Source: Paenibacillus sp. FSL H8-0079
GTDB taxonomy: Bacteria; Bacillota; Bacilli; Paenibacillales; Paenibacillaceae
Reading direction: 5' to 3'
Length of the DNA stretch: 64,000 nt
Assembly (NCBI RefSeq): GCF_037991315.1
Contig: NZ_CP150300.1
Location: forward strand, 4,216,001 to 4,280,000
Each line of letters starts with the position of its first letter. Within the stretch, counting starts at the first letter, position 1. The position numbers and the translations under genes are program-made. This document shows, piece after piece, positions 1-8,877 of this stretch. The notes under the pieces are model-generated. The model was not told the DNA's origin. It saw only the letters and a program-made list of their open reading frames with translations, and did no database searches.

Positions 1-1
1 T

Positions 2-619
2 ATGGATTTCATTAAGTCTCATTACGGCTGGTTGAACGATCCCACCTACTGTGGCATAACCTTACCCAATGCGAGTGCGAGAGAAATTATCGTACACTGC
101 CTGCGAAAAGCGGATTACGTCGGACATCTGATTCAGACAGATCACTGGTATTTCAAGCCGTTGTTCGATATGTGTCTTGCATATTACAAGGTTGAACCCA
201 AGGAAACCTTCTATGCTTTTGAGAATAATTACATCGCCCGATTCAAGTTATTCTATGAAACATTCAAGAATATGCCTATTCTAATCTGCGGAGCCAAGGC
301 CGAGCAATATCGAGAAGTTCTGGAGCGGAGATACGGGTGGACAAGCATCGTGGGAACGGTGGACTGCCCCTCGTGGTCTCATGTGAGCACGGCATCCAAA
401 CAAATGGAACATATATACCAACAGACACCGTGGAAGCTCGCTCTGGTGTGCGCAGGTGCACCCGGTAAAGTACTCGCTATTAAGGCGAAAAAACTGCAAA
501 CCGTGGGTGTGGATTTCGGCTCTGGAGCAGATGTTGCCATTCAAGCTGACATCGAAAATCTGAATGCCTGGGATTACAACGGATTTCCCGACTATTGGGA
601 AGGCAGACCCAAAAAATGA
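2..619 (+). CDS. GT-D fold glycosyltransferase domain protein (5' end uncertain)
   Basis: The last 205 residues of a protein that looks like a GT-D fold (DUF1792-type) glycosyltransferase, a family that adds sugars to glycans or glycoproteins. The C-terminal pattern supports this: a hydrophobic strand and Gly-Pro-Gly turn (LALVCAGAPGKVLA) followed by VGVDFGSG, like the family's conserved 'GxxAxxLA...D.G' end. The first ATG lies at base 2, so the true start may be upstream of the window and a longer or multi-domain protein is possible. A hairpin terminator begins at the stop codon, so it is the last gene of its transcript. Family call moderate; acceptor and donor sugars unknown. Confidence 0.6.
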   Translation: MDFIKSHYGWLNDPTYCGITLPNASAREIIVHCLRKADYVGHLIQTDHWYFKPLFDMCLAYYKVEPKETFYAFENNYIARFKLFYETFKNMPILICGAKAEQYREVLERRYGWTSIVGTVDCPSWSHVSTASKQMEHIYQQTPWKLALVCAGAPGKVLAIKAKKLQTVGVDFGSGADVAIQADIENLNAWDYNGFPDYWEGRPKK

Positions 620-638
620 CCCTCTCCGGGTCTTTTTT
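611..638 (+). terminator. Intrinsic terminator of the glycosyltransferase gene
   Basis: GACCC (618-622) pairs with GGGTC (628-632). The stem is flanked by A6 on the left and T6 on the right, which extends it and supplies the U-tract. It overlaps the TGA stop codon at 617-619. Confidence 0.75.
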
Positions 639-802
639 ACTGGGTAAAACTGTGATTCTATTCCGATTTCATCGCCTTAGTGGCTGTTGATAATTTAAAC
701 TATCTGCCTTATTATTGTTAAGATAACTCCTAATCTAACCTGGTTTAAACTTGCATGAAGAGGAGCTCTGCTAAGATATTCAAACCGTTGGAGGGAAATG
801 TA

Positions 803-1072
803 ATGGCGTACTCGCAGTCAAAGACCGAAATAGTAGCAACTCATTTACGAACAAGATTTATGGAAGGTAACGTAGAGGGACATGAGATCGTTGTTGCCTT
901 GATCAGTATGGTCAAAGCTGAGAAGATTAATTTAGATGAGGTTGCCCCTATTCTCTCTACAGTCTTTTTTGAACAACCGCAAGGTATTCTGTTGGCACTC
1001 GAAAAAGCTAGCACTCTGATTGATGATGAATTAATTGATTCCATTCTCCACGAAGTAAACGAAAAGGCTTAA
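803..1072 (+). CDS. Small helical protein of unknown function (89 aa)
   Basis: Not recognised. The start at 803 is chosen over an in-frame ATG at 755 because GGAGGG (790-795) sits 7 nt upstream of it. The product is acidic and appears all-helical, with alternating hydrophobic and charged residues (for example EIVVALISMVKAEKINLDEV). There are no cysteines, no signal peptide and no membrane segment. It stands alone between two non-coding stretches and is followed by another small helical protein. The small genes and the lysis cassette at 1867-3062 suggest an accessory or degenerate phage-derived edge, but no function can be assigned. Confidence 0.6.
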   Translation: MAYSQSKTEIVATHLRTRFMEGNVEGHEIVVALISMVKAEKINLDEVAPILSTVFFEQPQGILLALEKASTLIDDELIDSILHEVNEKA

Positions 1073-1247
1073 TCTTACATACAAGGGGAGAGCTTATCAT
1101 CTGATTTTAATTTACATCAATCAATTATTCTCTCCACACTTTTAGATTGAATAGATTCATCACTGAGAAATTGGACTTTCTCGTTATTTTCCGTCCTTCT
1201 CCGCTTATTCTAGTAGTATTACGAAGGAGGGGACACCGATCGAGACA

Positions 1248-1475
1248 GTGAATAAAGCCATTTTATTTCTAGCAGTTATTGAAACCATGCTTGAAGCGCT
1301 CCACCATACTGAAGTAGATCAGACCGAACTTGTGGATTCGCTGGTCATGTTAGGCTTTGATCCTATTGAGATGTTGTACGAGACAAATACGATTAGATCT
1401 TTCCAAAAGATATGCAGGGCTTTCGCAGAACTTCATCTTACAGATGAGGCCCTGAACACGTTCTCAAAAGAGTAG
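1248..1475 (+). CDS. Small helical protein of unknown function (75 aa)
   Basis: Not recognised. It is helical and acidic, with no membrane segment. The first canonical start is GTG at 1248, but the strong ribosome binding site AAGGAGGGG (1224-1232) is 15 nt upstream, too far for good initiation. An in-frame ATC at 1239 lies 6 nt from it, so a non-standard AUC start adding three residues is possible. A strong terminator follows directly, so this is a single-gene transcript or the end of a short one with the gene at 803. It shows no clear similarity to that upstream small protein. Confidence 0.6.
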   Translation: MNKAILFLAVIETMLEALHHTEVDQTELVDSLVMLGFDPIEMLYETNTIRSFQKICRAFAELHLTDEALNTFSKE

Positions 1476-1483
1476 TTACATAG

Positions 1484-1523
1484 GCAGAACCCCACATCAC
1501 AATGACGTGGGGTTCTGCTTTTC
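1484..1523 (+). terminator. Strong intrinsic terminator
   Basis: A perfect 12-bp stem, GCAGAACCCCAC (1484-1495) with GTGGGGTTCTGC (1507-1518), has an 11-nt loop and is followed by TTTTC. It ends the transcript of the small gene at 1248-1475. Confidence 0.85.
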
Positions 1524-1658
1524 TATATTTTAATTTTCAACCCGGTTTGACCAGTTCAGCTTAACCTTCTCCATCCTGCCTCGTATAGGTCATCTAGGGA
1601 CCATGGACATCTCCATCGCCCCTGTTGACTCTGACTTAATTAACGAAAGGATGGTTGT

Positions 1659-1847
1659 ATGAGCCCAGCCAAACCAACACATGTGATCGAAACGAATCAA
1701 CTCGCTGTTATTGGAGTCATCGATGCATCCTCGATTCAGACCCAATATGAACTTGAGTATCCTGATCATATCGTGATAATACAACATTATTATTTTTTAA
1801 AAGATCCAGCTCACTTTAACTCCTGGTTAACAAGCAGGCAGGCATAG
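1659..1847 (+). CDS. Possible small protein (62 aa), unknown
   Basis: A 62-codon frame with a plausible ribosome binding site (GAAAGG at 1645-1650, 8 nt before ATG). It has no recognisable domain. The composition is protein-like, with mixed hydrophobic stretches such as LAVIGVIDASSI and IVIIQHYYFL. The opposite strand also has an open frame here (1590-1787) but lacks a comparable binding site. It converges with the amidase gene at 1867. Real gene status is uncertain. Confidence 0.4.
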   Translation: MSPAKPTHVIETNQLAVIGVIDASSIQTQYELEYPDHIVIIQHYYFLKDPAHFNSWLTSRQA

Positions 1848-1866
1848 CCCCTTTTCAAGATGCACT

Positions 1867-2640
1867 TTAGGTCAGGCTTTTTTTGCGTCTGCGCTCATCA
1901 ATTAAGACCTTCAGCAACAATAACTCTCCATAAGTCAACTTCTTCTTACGTGCCTTCTCTACCCATGCCCAATCGTCAATTACTTTGTCGTTGTAGGCAT
2001 CTCCGATGTACTGATCAAGTTCATTCCAGGCCCATTGTGCGTAATCCAGAACGGTATTCATATCATCATCCTCCATGACTGCTATTTCTTGCAGCGGGTT
2101 TAATTTTGTATGTACTGCTTGCTTAAATCTTTCATATTCACTTGGTTGTTTAATCCATGGGAGTGGGCATTCCTTCCATCCAACCACTTCTTTATGTGTG
2201 AAGAAAACGGGTGGGAAGCCCCGTTCCCTGATGAGGTATACCGCGAGGTCTACAACGTTATTGAATGTATCTTCATGGATACTGCCATCCTTTTCAATGC
2301 ACATCTCAATGCCCACTGTACTATTGTTTGGATATGTCCCAAGCTTGGCTAGCGCTTCCTTCGTGTATGTTGCGCTCCCGCAGTGGTAGGCCAGTTCATC
2401 ATCCGGTAGACTGTTATATATCGATGTTCGATCTACCGAGAAATGTGCGCTTGCATAACGGCCTTGCACTGCTTTATTGGAATCTTGCTGTGCCAAACTT
2501 GCAAAGTATTTGCTAATGTTCTTCGCGGGCGCTCCGGGAGAAGCCGTATAATGCATCACAATTCCACGTTTCGCTTTTAATTTCAGTCCGGCTCGACTGT
2601 ATTTATTAACAGGTATGTAATCCTTGGTGATCTGTATCAT
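1867..2640 (-). CDS. N-acetylmuramoyl-L-alanine amidase (phage-type endolysin)
   Basis: A zinc amidase of the PGRP/Amidase_2 family that cuts the MurNAc-L-Ala bond in peptidoglycan. The N-terminal domain (about residues 5-175) has the family signposts: a first zinc histidine in VMHYTAS near residue 30, the Tyr/His strand AYHCGSAT, GIEMCIEKDG, and the second zinc His and Cys in THKEVVGWKECP. The C-terminal 80 residues are helical and charged, probably a wall-binding or linker region. There is no signal peptide, as expected for an enzyme released by a holin. Its ATG overlaps the holin stop codon (ATGA), so the two genes form a translationally coupled lysis cassette. Confidence 0.85.
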   Translation of the reverse strand: MIQITKDYIPVNKYSRAGLKLKAKRGIVMHYTASPGAPAKNISKYFASLAQQDSNKAVQGRYASAHFSVDRTSIYNSLPDDELAYHCGSATYTKEALAKLGTYPNNSTVGIEMCIEKDGSIHEDTFNNVVDLAVYLIRERGFPPVFFTHKEVVGWKECPLPWIKQPSEYERFKQAVHTKLNPLQEIAVMEDDDMNTVLDYAQWAWNELDQYIGDAYNDKVIDDWAWVEKARKKKLTYGELLLLKVLIDERRRKKSLT

Positions 2641-3062
2641 GACATCTTCTCCTTGTCTTCAACTTGATCTTCATTACCTCGAAGCTTAAAGAGAGCTGAA
2701 GTGATAAACTTCGGTACAGGCAGGCCTAGTTTCCCCAGGTTCTCCAATATACTGATTCCTTCGGTACCAATGATGAACATTAACATCGCATCTCTCATAA
2801 AATCATTTGAATTGCCTGCAACCATATCCAGTTGATGTGCAATAATGACAAAGACAAATGTCAATGACTTACGAGCAAGCCCCCACCATCCAACCCTACT
2901 GGATAACTCCTTCCTATACCATGCAGACAGCACCCCTGTGATGTAATCCAGCCCCACAAAGATGGTCACTGCAATAAACAGGTGATCAATTCCTCCTACC
3001 AAATACACGACTGCCGATAGCAGCCAGCCAAACAAAACCATAAAAACGGTGTCTCTGTGCAT
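2637..3062 (-). CDS. Phage holin family protein (phi29/Cph1 or holin_4_1-like)
   Basis: A 141-residue membrane protein with three or four hydrophobic segments: near residues 5-25, 28-45, 62-80 and 88-105. It has a charged cytoplasmic tail rich in Lys and Glu. The segment FVGLDYITGVLSAWYRKELSS followed by GWWGLARK is the hallmark of the toxin-secretion/lysis holin family found in Firmicute phages and PBSX-like particles. Holins form membrane pores that let the endolysin reach the wall. It is cotranscribed with the overlapping amidase gene. No capsid, tail or integrase genes are seen nearby, so it is an orphan lysis module in this window. Confidence 0.85.
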   Translation of the reverse strand: MHRDTVFMVLFGWLLSAVVYLVGGIDHLFIAVTIFVGLDYITGVLSAWYRKELSSRVGWWGLARKSLTFVFVIIAHQLDMVAGNSNDFMRDAMLMFIIGTEGISILENLGKLGLPVPKFITSALFKLRGNEDQVEDKEKMS

Positions 3063-3177
3063 TCACGTTCCCCCTTCAATAACCTATTTCATGTCTAGGT
3101 TAGGCGGATTACAGATATAAGTCTCATACGATACGGAAACCTCCGAAAAATCACTCACTATTCGCTAAACAAACAGC

Positions 3178-3211
3178 AAAAAATCCCTCACGCTGGGAGG
3201 CGGGAGGGATC
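3178..3211 (-). terminator. Intrinsic terminator after ytfJ
   Basis: Read on the minus strand, ATCCCTC (complement of 3205-3211) pairs with GAGGGAT (complement of 3184-3190) and is followed by a U-tract from 3183 to 3178. It lies 14 nt past the ytfJ stop. Confidence 0.8.
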
Positions 3212-3224
3212 ATGAGGAGATGAT

Positions 3225-3710
3225 TCAGCTATAGGTTGATGGATCTGGTGTAACAGGTACACCTGTTGTATTCGTTGGCGTTGTTGTATTGCGTTGGAAC
3301 ATACCCTGAATTCTGTCGAGAACATAAGGGGTGGAGTCAATGAGTTTCTCAAATAGATGTGTTGAATTATCGAGTGGTACGATGTGCACGCCCTGTTTGC
3401 CTACGACCAGGAACGCGATAGGACGAATGGATACACCACCACCACTACCACCGCCAAACGGAGAAGCAACTTTAGCTGAACTAGCATGTTCAGTTGATGT
3501 ACCTGTAGCACCACTTTTGCCACTACTTCCTTCATTGACGTTAAAATCACTGCCACCAGCAGCGAACCCGAATCCTACCTTACTGATCGGCAGAATCACG
3601 GTACCATCTGGTGTTTCGACTGCATCGCCAACAATTGTATTGACATCCACCATGGCCTTGATATTTTCCATAGCAGTTTCCATTAAGCCTTGAATTGGAT
3701 GATCTGACAT
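3225..3710 (-). CDS. ytfJ: GerW family sporulation protein YtfJ
   Basis: A 161-residue member of the YtfJ/GerW family, made in the forespore and, in Bacillus, linked to spore germination. The N-terminal helix (HPIQGLMETAMENIKAMVDVN) is followed by the diagnostic strand pairs GDAVETPDGTVILPISKVGFGFAAGGSD. A Gly/Ser-rich linker precedes the conserved core GGGSGGGVSIRPIAFLVVG near residues 95-115. The C-terminal tail is Thr/Pro-rich. The start is supported by GGAGGG 7 nt before the ATG. It follows ytfI on the same strand, as in B. subtilis, and ends at a terminator. Confidence 0.9.
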   Translation of the reverse strand: MSDHPIQGLMETAMENIKAMVDVNTIVGDAVETPDGTVILPISKVGFGFAAGGSDFNVNEGSSGKSGATGTSTEHASSAKVASPFGGGSGGGVSIRPIAFLVVGKQGVHIVPLDNSTHLFEKLIDSTPYVLDRIQGMFQRNTTTPTNTTGVPVTPDPSTYS

Positions 3711-3856
3711 TTAAATTCCCTCCAGTTTCAATGTAAGCTAGGTTTGATCTAACCATATCATCCCCAAACTTGAAGGGACTTATGTAAATAAGCAATTGAA
3801 GTATACACAGCGAACTTACAACTCATTTTTCAAAACAAAGTAGCTGTGATGGGGAT

Positions 3857-4588
3857 TTATAGTGTGGTCCCACTAAGCTTCCTCTTTTGCTTCTCCTTAT
3901 GCTTGCGGCGCTGTTCCTGAAGAAGTTTGAACCACATCCGCCATCCGCCTTCGACTTGGAGCACACGGGTGAGTAGCGTAACTCCAGCGATCAAAAGGGC
4001 TGTAATCCGAATTTTCACTCTGCAATCGAGCTCTGTTCTGAACTCCATTTCGTCTGACCATACCGGCATAACTTGAAGCACGGGTGTTTCATCGAAACGG
4101 ATCTGATAGGTGAGAAAACCAATGATAATGGACTTGATGCTCCACACCCAGCCCGTCAGCACCGCTGTGTATGCTGCATCGCCAACACCGATGTGGGTAG
4201 ACCAGGAAAGTTGAGTCATATGTACACGTGTGAGTGTTTGCTTGAGCCACAGCTTGAGCGCATCGGTCGCCCTTAGCATAACCTTTACATCTTTGGCCCA
4301 CTTCTTGACTTTACGTTTGTTAACTTGCTCACTTCCCTGGGCTTCTCCTCTGGAGTGATTCATGGATTGTTCGGTCTTGACCAGAAAACCTTCCTTCATA
4401 TTGCGAAAAACAATACTCGGGATCTCATAGTTAATCCGCACGATTCCATAGAGAAGACGAACATTAATATTGGCGTAATCATCACTTTTATGTTTACTGA
4501 ATGTAAAATGTACATGAACATTTGAGATGAGGACTGCGGCAATCAGCAATGCGAACAATAAACCGATTCCTCCAAGCCAAATCCACAC
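3857..4588 (-). CDS. ytfI: DUF2953 domain membrane protein (YtfI)
   Basis: A 243-residue protein with one N-terminal membrane helix (WIWLGGIGLLFALLIAAVLI), then a beta-rich region and a C-terminal DUF2953 segment (about residues 110-215) with a second hydrophobic stretch. The pairing with ytfJ is conserved in Bacillus. Start choice: a TTG at 4603 opens the frame but overlaps the sequence GGAGG (4601-4597), which is an ideal ribosome binding site 8 nt before GTG at 4588, so 4588 is preferred. Biochemical role unknown; context suggests forespore or spore envelope. Confidence 0.8.
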   Translation of the reverse strand: MWIWLGGIGLLFALLIAAVLISNVHVHFTFSKHKSDDYANINVRLLYGIVRINYEIPSIVFRNMKEGFLVKTEQSMNHSRGEAQGSEQVNKRKVKKWAKDVKVMLRATDALKLWLKQTLTRVHMTQLSWSTHIGVGDAAYTAVLTGWVWSIKSIIIGFLTYQIRFDETPVLQVMPVWSDEMEFRTELDCRVKIRITALLIAGVTLLTRVLQVEGGWRMWFKLLQEQRRKHKEKQKRKLSGTTL

Positions 4589-4729
4589 AGGCCTTACCTC
4601 CAAGCCCTCAATTCTTTTCTCGTCTAGTATGGCACTCTGGATAGGAAAAAATTCACGCCTGACCTAAAAATCCCATTTCATATTTGTTTGGAAACTATTG
4701 CATTCACCGTTTATCTAAAAATAATGCAC

Positions 4730-4761
4730 AAAAAAACCGACTCCACTGATGGGTGTCGGTT
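4730..4761 (-). terminator. Intrinsic terminator after scpB
   Basis: On the minus strand AACCGAC (complement of 4755-4761) pairs with GTCGGTT (complement of 4735-4741), followed by a run of U from 4736 to 4730. It ends the scpA-scpB transcript. Confidence 0.85.
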
Positions 4762-4777
4762 AATATGAACTTGCAGA

Positions 4778-5434
4778 TTAAAGTGAAGAATCCGTATTAT
4801 CGTCATCGCTGTCGATATGATTTGCATCATCTGCCGGATCAGCACTTTCCGGTTCCAGTTGTTGCAAATCCAGTTTGTTGAATAACAGTTGTGTCTCTTC
4901 CTCCAGGTTTTCCGAATCTTCGAACAAGCCTGGTTCCGGAAGGTCTTTAATTGAAGCCAGTCCAAAATAATCCAGGAATGACTTGGTCGTTCCGTACAGA
5001 ATTGGTCGTCCGATCGCCTCGGCTCGTCCTACTTCAATAATCAGATCCTTATTCACAAGTGTATGAATAGCCCGCTCTGATTTCACACCGCGGATTTCCT
5101 CAATCTCAACCCGTGTAATCGGCTGCCGATACGCCACGATGGCCAGTGTCTCCAGAGCCGCCTGGGATAAGGAAGTTCGTGCAGGAGAGTACGCGAGTTT
5201 CTCGAAATACACAGCATGCTCAGGCAAAGTTCCTAGCTGGACTACACCAGCGATTTTGAGAATCTGTACACCTCGTCCCTGCTGTAAAAATTCACCAATC
5301 ATCTCCTCAATCGCGTCCGTTACAAGCTCCACTCGCTGGTCGACGATCTCGGCAATTTGTTTGATACTCAGACCTTCTTCTCCGGACAAAAACAGCAGGC
5401 CTTCAATAATCGATTTCAATTTCCGAAAATCCAT
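4778..5434 (-). CDS. scpB: Segregation and condensation protein B
   Basis: ScpB (218 aa from this start) is the winged-helix kleisin partner of the SMC-ScpA-ScpB condensin that compacts and segregates the chromosome. Family features are the N-terminal IIEGLLFLSGEEGLSIKQIAEI and the second winged helix with SQAALETLAIVAYRQPITRVEIEEIRGV. A Leu-rich, acidic tail is typical of Paenibacillus homologues. The frame opens upstream at 5500, but homology starts at MDFRKLKSI (5434). This start lies inside the end of scpA, a 32-nt overlap, so the two are translationally coupled. Confidence 0.93.
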   Translation of the reverse strand: MDFRKLKSIIEGLLFLSGEEGLSIKQIAEIVDQRVELVTDAIEEMIGEFLQQGRGVQILKIAGVVQLGTLPEHAVYFEKLAYSPARTSLSQAALETLAIVAYRQPITRVEIEEIRGVKSERAIHTLVNKDLIIEVGRAEAIGRPILYGTTKSFLDYFGLASIKDLPEPGLFEDSENLEEETQLLFNKLDLQQLEPESADPADDANHIDSDDDNTDSSL

Positions 5435-6203
5435 GATTCTTTGTTTCCCCTCTCCACTCCATAACGATATCCTCAAACATCCGCTCCTGATAACAGACAA
5501 TCTGCTTCATCTTCATCAGTTCCAGCACCGCCAAGAAAGTCACGACAATCTCATGGCGATAGATATGCTCATCCATCAACTTGGAGAACAAAAGTCTGCC
5601 TCCCGGCCCCATACTTTCCAAAGCGCCGATGACATCCCGTATCCGGTCCTTAACCGATATTTCATCCCGTTTGATCCGGGTTACGGTTGTACGCTTCTCA
5701 GCCTTGCGTAGCGCCTTCTGAAATGCAGCAATCAGGTCAGAGGTGTGTAATCCCTCAACTGGGTTCGAAGGGGCTTCTACAGGCATATAAGGGCGCAGAT
5801 CCTCGGGCTCTTTGGAAAAAATAAGGCTGCGTTCCCACTCCCGTTCATGAAGATGACGCGCAATCCCCTTGTACTTGCGATATTCTATCAGACGTGCGAT
5901 CAACTCTGCACGTGGATCATAATCTTCTTCTTCCATATAATCATAATCCTCGAAATCCTCAATTACCGGTGGTTTTGGCAATAAAAGTTTGCTCTTGATC
6001 GACAGCAGTGTTGCTGCCATGACCAGAAATTCACTCGTAATATCCAGTTCCAGTTCCTGCATCGAATGCAGATACGCCATGTATTGATCGGTAATATCGC
6101 TGATGGGAATATCCTGGATATGAATTTCAGCCTTATCAATCAGATGAAGCAGCAGATCCAAAGGCCCTTCAAAAGTCTCCAGTTTGTATGTAACTACCGT
6201 CAC
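5403..6203 (-). CDS. scpA: Segregation and condensation protein A (kleisin)
   Basis: The kleisin subunit of bacterial condensin (266 aa). The N-terminus YKLETFEGPLDLLLHLIDKAEI is the SMC-neck-binding segment, and the C-terminal winged helix (residues about 205-255, FLAVLELMKMKQIVCYQ) contacts the SMC head. GTG at 6203 is chosen because GGGAGG sits 9 nt upstream and homologues begin at this point, while the open frame continues to 6281. It is followed by overlapping scpB. The gene comes after the riboflavin operon, the same order as in B. subtilis. Confidence 0.93.
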   Translation of the reverse strand: MTVVTYKLETFEGPLDLLLHLIDKAEIHIQDIPISDITDQYMAYLHSMQELELDITSEFLVMAATLLSIKSKLLLPKPPVIEDFEDYDYMEEEDYDPRAELIARLIEYRKYKGIARHLHEREWERSLIFSKEPEDLRPYMPVEAPSNPVEGLHTSDLIAAFQKALRKAEKRTTVTRIKRDEISVKDRIRDVIGALESMGPGGRLLFSKLMDEHIYRHEIVVTFLAVLELMKMKQIVCYQERMFEDIVMEWRGETKNHGFSEIEIDY

Positions 6204-6225
6204 TAGACGAATCCTCCCGCCAGAA

Positions 6226-6288
6226 AAATACAAAACCCTGCTAAGCCGTCCGAATCCGGTTTCCCGTTTTCGTCTGCGCAAAGCAGGG
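6226..6288 (-). terminator. Probable terminator of the riboflavin operon
   Basis: On the minus strand CCCTGCT (complement of 6282-6288) pairs with AGCAGGG (complement of 6236-6242) across a 39-nt structured loop and is followed by TTTTGTATTTTT. The long loop weakens the call. It lies between ribH and scpA. Confidence 0.55.
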
Positions 6289-6307
6289 CACTACTATTAA
6301 ATAAGCA

Positions 6308-6775
6308 CTATTTTAGCTGTTTCGTCAAGTTTGCCATCTCAATTGCCGCCGTAGCTGCATCCCAACCTTTGTTACCCGCCTTGGTTCCGGCACGTTCAAT
6401 TGCTTGTTCAATATTTTCAGTTGTAACCAGACCGAAGATCGTAGGCACGCCTGTTTTCAGGTTAATTGCTGCTACCCCTTTAGCCATCTCGTTGCACACA
6501 TAATCGTAATGAGTAGTTGATCCACGAATAACAGTTCCCAGAGTAATCACTGCATCATACTTGCCGCTCTCTGCCATTTTCTGCGCAATCAAAGGGATTT
6601 CGAATGCACCTGGAACCCAGGCTACATCCACTTCATCATCCTGCACGCCGTGACGTTTGAATGCATCAAGTGCTGCGCTAAGCAATTTGCTCGTGATGAA
6701 TTCGTTGAAACGTCCAACAACAACTCCATATCTTGATCCTTCTGATACTAAATGTCCTTCAAAAAATTGTGGCAT
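6308..6775 (-). CDS. ribH: 6,7-dimethyl-8-ribityllumazine synthase
   Basis: Lumazine synthase (155 aa) condenses 5-amino-6-ribitylamino-uracil with 3,4-dihydroxybutanone 4-phosphate, the penultimate riboflavin step. It normally forms 60-subunit icosahedral shells. Visible family motifs are [16 protein letters not shown] (substrate pocket Phe), VPGAFEIPL, and [17 protein letters not shown] with the catalytic His. The start has GGGAG 10 nt upstream. It is the last gene of the ribD-ribE-ribBA-ribH operon. No ribT follows, unlike in B. subtilis. Confidence 0.97.
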   Translation of the reverse strand: MPQFFEGHLVSEGSRYGVVVGRFNEFITSKLLSAALDAFKRHGVQDDEVDVAWVPGAFEIPLIAQKMAESGKYDAVITLGTVIRGSTTHYDYVCNEMAKGVAAINLKTGVPTIFGLVTTENIEQAIERAGTKAGNKGWDAATAAIEMANLTKQLK

Positions 6776-6878
6776 TCAAGTCATCTCCCTAACGGTATAA
6801 TATAATGTAAGCAACGGAAATTCCGAAGTAATCACTTCCATAAATTACATGGTAAAAGTGTGTTCATCTACAACGCAT

Positions 6879-8111
6879 TTACTCTTCGTTCTGCTCGATA
6901 TCATCAAACTTCAGCATATGTCCCAGCTTGGCTTGCTTGGTATGAAGATAAACGGTGTTATCCTCGTTCTCCTCCATCTGGATCGCGACACGCTCTACCA
7001 CTTCAAGTCCATATCCTTCAAGGCCTTTGATCTTGCGAGGATTGTTTGTTAGCAATCTGATCTGACGAACCCCAAGGTCTTTCAGAATTTGAGCGCCAAT
7101 CCCGTAATCACGCAAGTCGGCAGCAAAGCCCAGCTTCAGGTTTGCATCCACCGTGTCCAGACCTTCTTCTTGGAGCTTGTAAGCTTTGAGTTTGTTGATC
7201 AGCCCAATGCCCCGACCTTCCTGTCTCATATAGAGCAATACGCCGTTGCCTTCCTCATGGATCTGTTTGAGTGCCGCATCAAACTGCGGACCACAGTCAC
7301 AACGATGAGAATGGAATACATCTCCTGTCAAACATTCAGAGTGTACACGCACCAGTACGGGTTTGGAACCATCAATCTCACCTTTGACCAGAGCCACGTG
7401 CTCCTTGTTGTCCACAGCGTTCGTATAGGCCACCGCTTGGAACTCACCAAAGTCTGTTGGCATGCGTACAGCCACTTCACGATGAACCAGCTGCTCTTTT
7501 TCGTTACGGTAACGAATCATGTCCTGAATACTGATCAGCTTCAGATCATGCTTGCGGGCAATCTCCTGCAGATCCGGAAGTCTGGCCATCGTGCCATCTT
7601 CCTTAATCACTTCACAGATAACGCCAGCAGGGTAGGAACCACACATGATAGCGAGATCTACAGCCGCTTCCGTATGTCCGGCACGACGAAGTACACCGCC
7701 GTCTTTTGCAATCAGCGGGAACATGTGACCAGGCTTACGGAAGTCCCCGGCTTTTGCCTCAGGATCGATTAGACCTTTCACGGTAATAGAGCGTTCATGT
7801 GCCGAGATACCTGTTGTTGTATCTTTGTGATCCACAGAGACGGTGAAGGCTGTTCCATGGAAATCCGTATTTTGTTGAACCATGGGTTTCAGGTTAAGTT
7901 CATCCGCACGTTGCTGTGTAATCGGAACACAGACCAGACCTCTACCTTCAGTGATCATGAAATTAATGACTTCAGGTGTCGCCTTTTCGGCCAAAGCGAT
8001 AAAATCGCCTTCATTCTCCCGATCTTCATCATCCACAACAATGACGGGTTTACCACGCATGAGATCATATATGGCTTCTTCTACCGTGTCCAGAATGGAT
8101 TGTTCTGACAT
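6879..8111 (-). CDS. ribBA: Bifunctional DHBP synthase / GTP cyclohydrolase II
   Basis: A 410-residue fusion that makes both riboflavin precursors. The N-terminal half (about 1-200) is 3,4-dihydroxy-2-butanone 4-phosphate synthase with the acidic loop [11 protein letters not shown] that binds ribulose 5-phosphate and metal. The C-terminal half is GTP cyclohydrolase II with zinc cysteines in [18 protein letters not shown] and the catalytic Arg loop RQEGRGIGL. Length matches full-length functional fusions. A strong ribosome binding site (GGAGGTGGACCA) precedes the ATG. Third gene of the FMN-riboswitch-controlled operon. Confidence 0.97.
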   Translation of the reverse strand: MSEQSILDTVEEAIYDLMRGKPVIVVDDEDRENEGDFIALAEKATPEVINFMITEGRGLVCVPITQQRADELNLKPMVQQNTDFHGTAFTVSVDHKDTTTGISAHERSITVKGLIDPEAKAGDFRKPGHMFPLIAKDGGVLRRAGHTEAAVDLAIMCGSYPAGVICEVIKEDGTMARLPDLQEIARKHDLKLISIQDMIRYRNEKEQLVHREVAVRMPTDFGEFQAVAYTNAVDNKEHVALVKGEIDGSKPVLVRVHSECLTGDVFHSHRCDCGPQFDAALKQIHEEGNGVLLYMRQEGRGIGLINKLKAYKLQEEGLDTVDANLKLGFAADLRDYGIGAQILKDLGVRQIRLLTNNPRKIKGLEGYGLEVVERVAIQMEENEDNTVYLHTKQAKLGHMLKFDDIEQNEE

Positions 8112-8148
8112 TGGTCCACCTCCAGTTTATTTCTGTTCTCTACTTTCT

Positions 8149-8817
8149 TTATGCAAATCCGTGATTGGAGAGAAAATCTTCACTGATACTGCGGGGCTTG
8201 CCAGCACCCGTCTCCTGATGTCCTCTCCCATACTGCAGCAAATGATCCACATATTTCCCCAAAATATCGCATTCGATATTGATGGTATCCCCTGTCTTTT
8301 TGACATTTAGTACAGTCTCACCAATCGTATGAGGGATAATGGAAACTGTGAATGCGGTCTGTGAAGTATGGACAACGGTCAAGCTAATGCCATCCAGTGT
8401 AACTGACCCTTTGGGGATCAGATATTTGAACAACTGGTGATCATCCGGCTTGATCTCAAACACAATTGCATTCTGATCACGAGTGATACTGCCGATCACT
8501 CCAGTACCATCGACATGGCCCTGAACGATATGTCCGCCAAAACGGCCGCCTGATTGCATGGCTCGCTCCAGATTAACTTTACTGCCAGATTGCAACTGAC
8601 TGAGATTGGTATGACGATACGTTTCAGGCATTACATCGGCGGTAAAACCTCCACCTTCCAGCGTTGTCGCTGTCAAGCATACTCCGTTCACTGCCACACT
8701 ATCGCCAATCTTTAGATCGTCCATGATGGCGGAAGCCCCGATATTCAGGACCATCGCTTCGCCCTTCCGACCAATACGCCGAATCTGACCAACTTCTTCC
8801 ACCAAACCGGTAAACAT
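8149..8817 (-). CDS. ribE: Riboflavin synthase alpha subunit
   Basis: Riboflavin synthase (222 aa) dismutates two lumazine molecules to riboflavin and the pyrimidine precursor. It consists of two tandem lumazine-binding barrels. The first begins MFTGLVEEVGQI and has SVAVNGVCLT; the second has GGHIVQGHVDGTG and GSVTLDGISLTV. Homology starts at MFTGL (8817), with GGGAGG just upstream; the frame extends seven codons further to 8838. It lies between ribD and ribBA in the operon. Confidence 0.96.
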   Translation of the reverse strand: MFTGLVEEVGQIRRIGRKGEAMVLNIGASAIMDDLKIGDSVAVNGVCLTATTLEGGGFTADVMPETYRHTNLSQLQSGSKVNLERAMQSGGRFGGHIVQGHVDGTGVIGSITRDQNAIVFEIKPDDHQLFKYLIPKGSVTLDGISLTVVHTSQTAFTVSIIPHTIGETVLNVKKTGDTINIECDILGKYVDHLLQYGRGHQETGAGKPRSISEDFLSNHGFA

Positions 8818-8877
8818 GCTGCCGCCTCCCTCGATCATTTCTAAGGATCCTTACTTATTACTTTATGATCCATTTAT

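Noticed and set aside
7089..7772. 227-codon plus-strand open frame
   Set aside because: Antisense shadow of ribBA, low-complexity His/Gln-rich translation typical of reverse reading.
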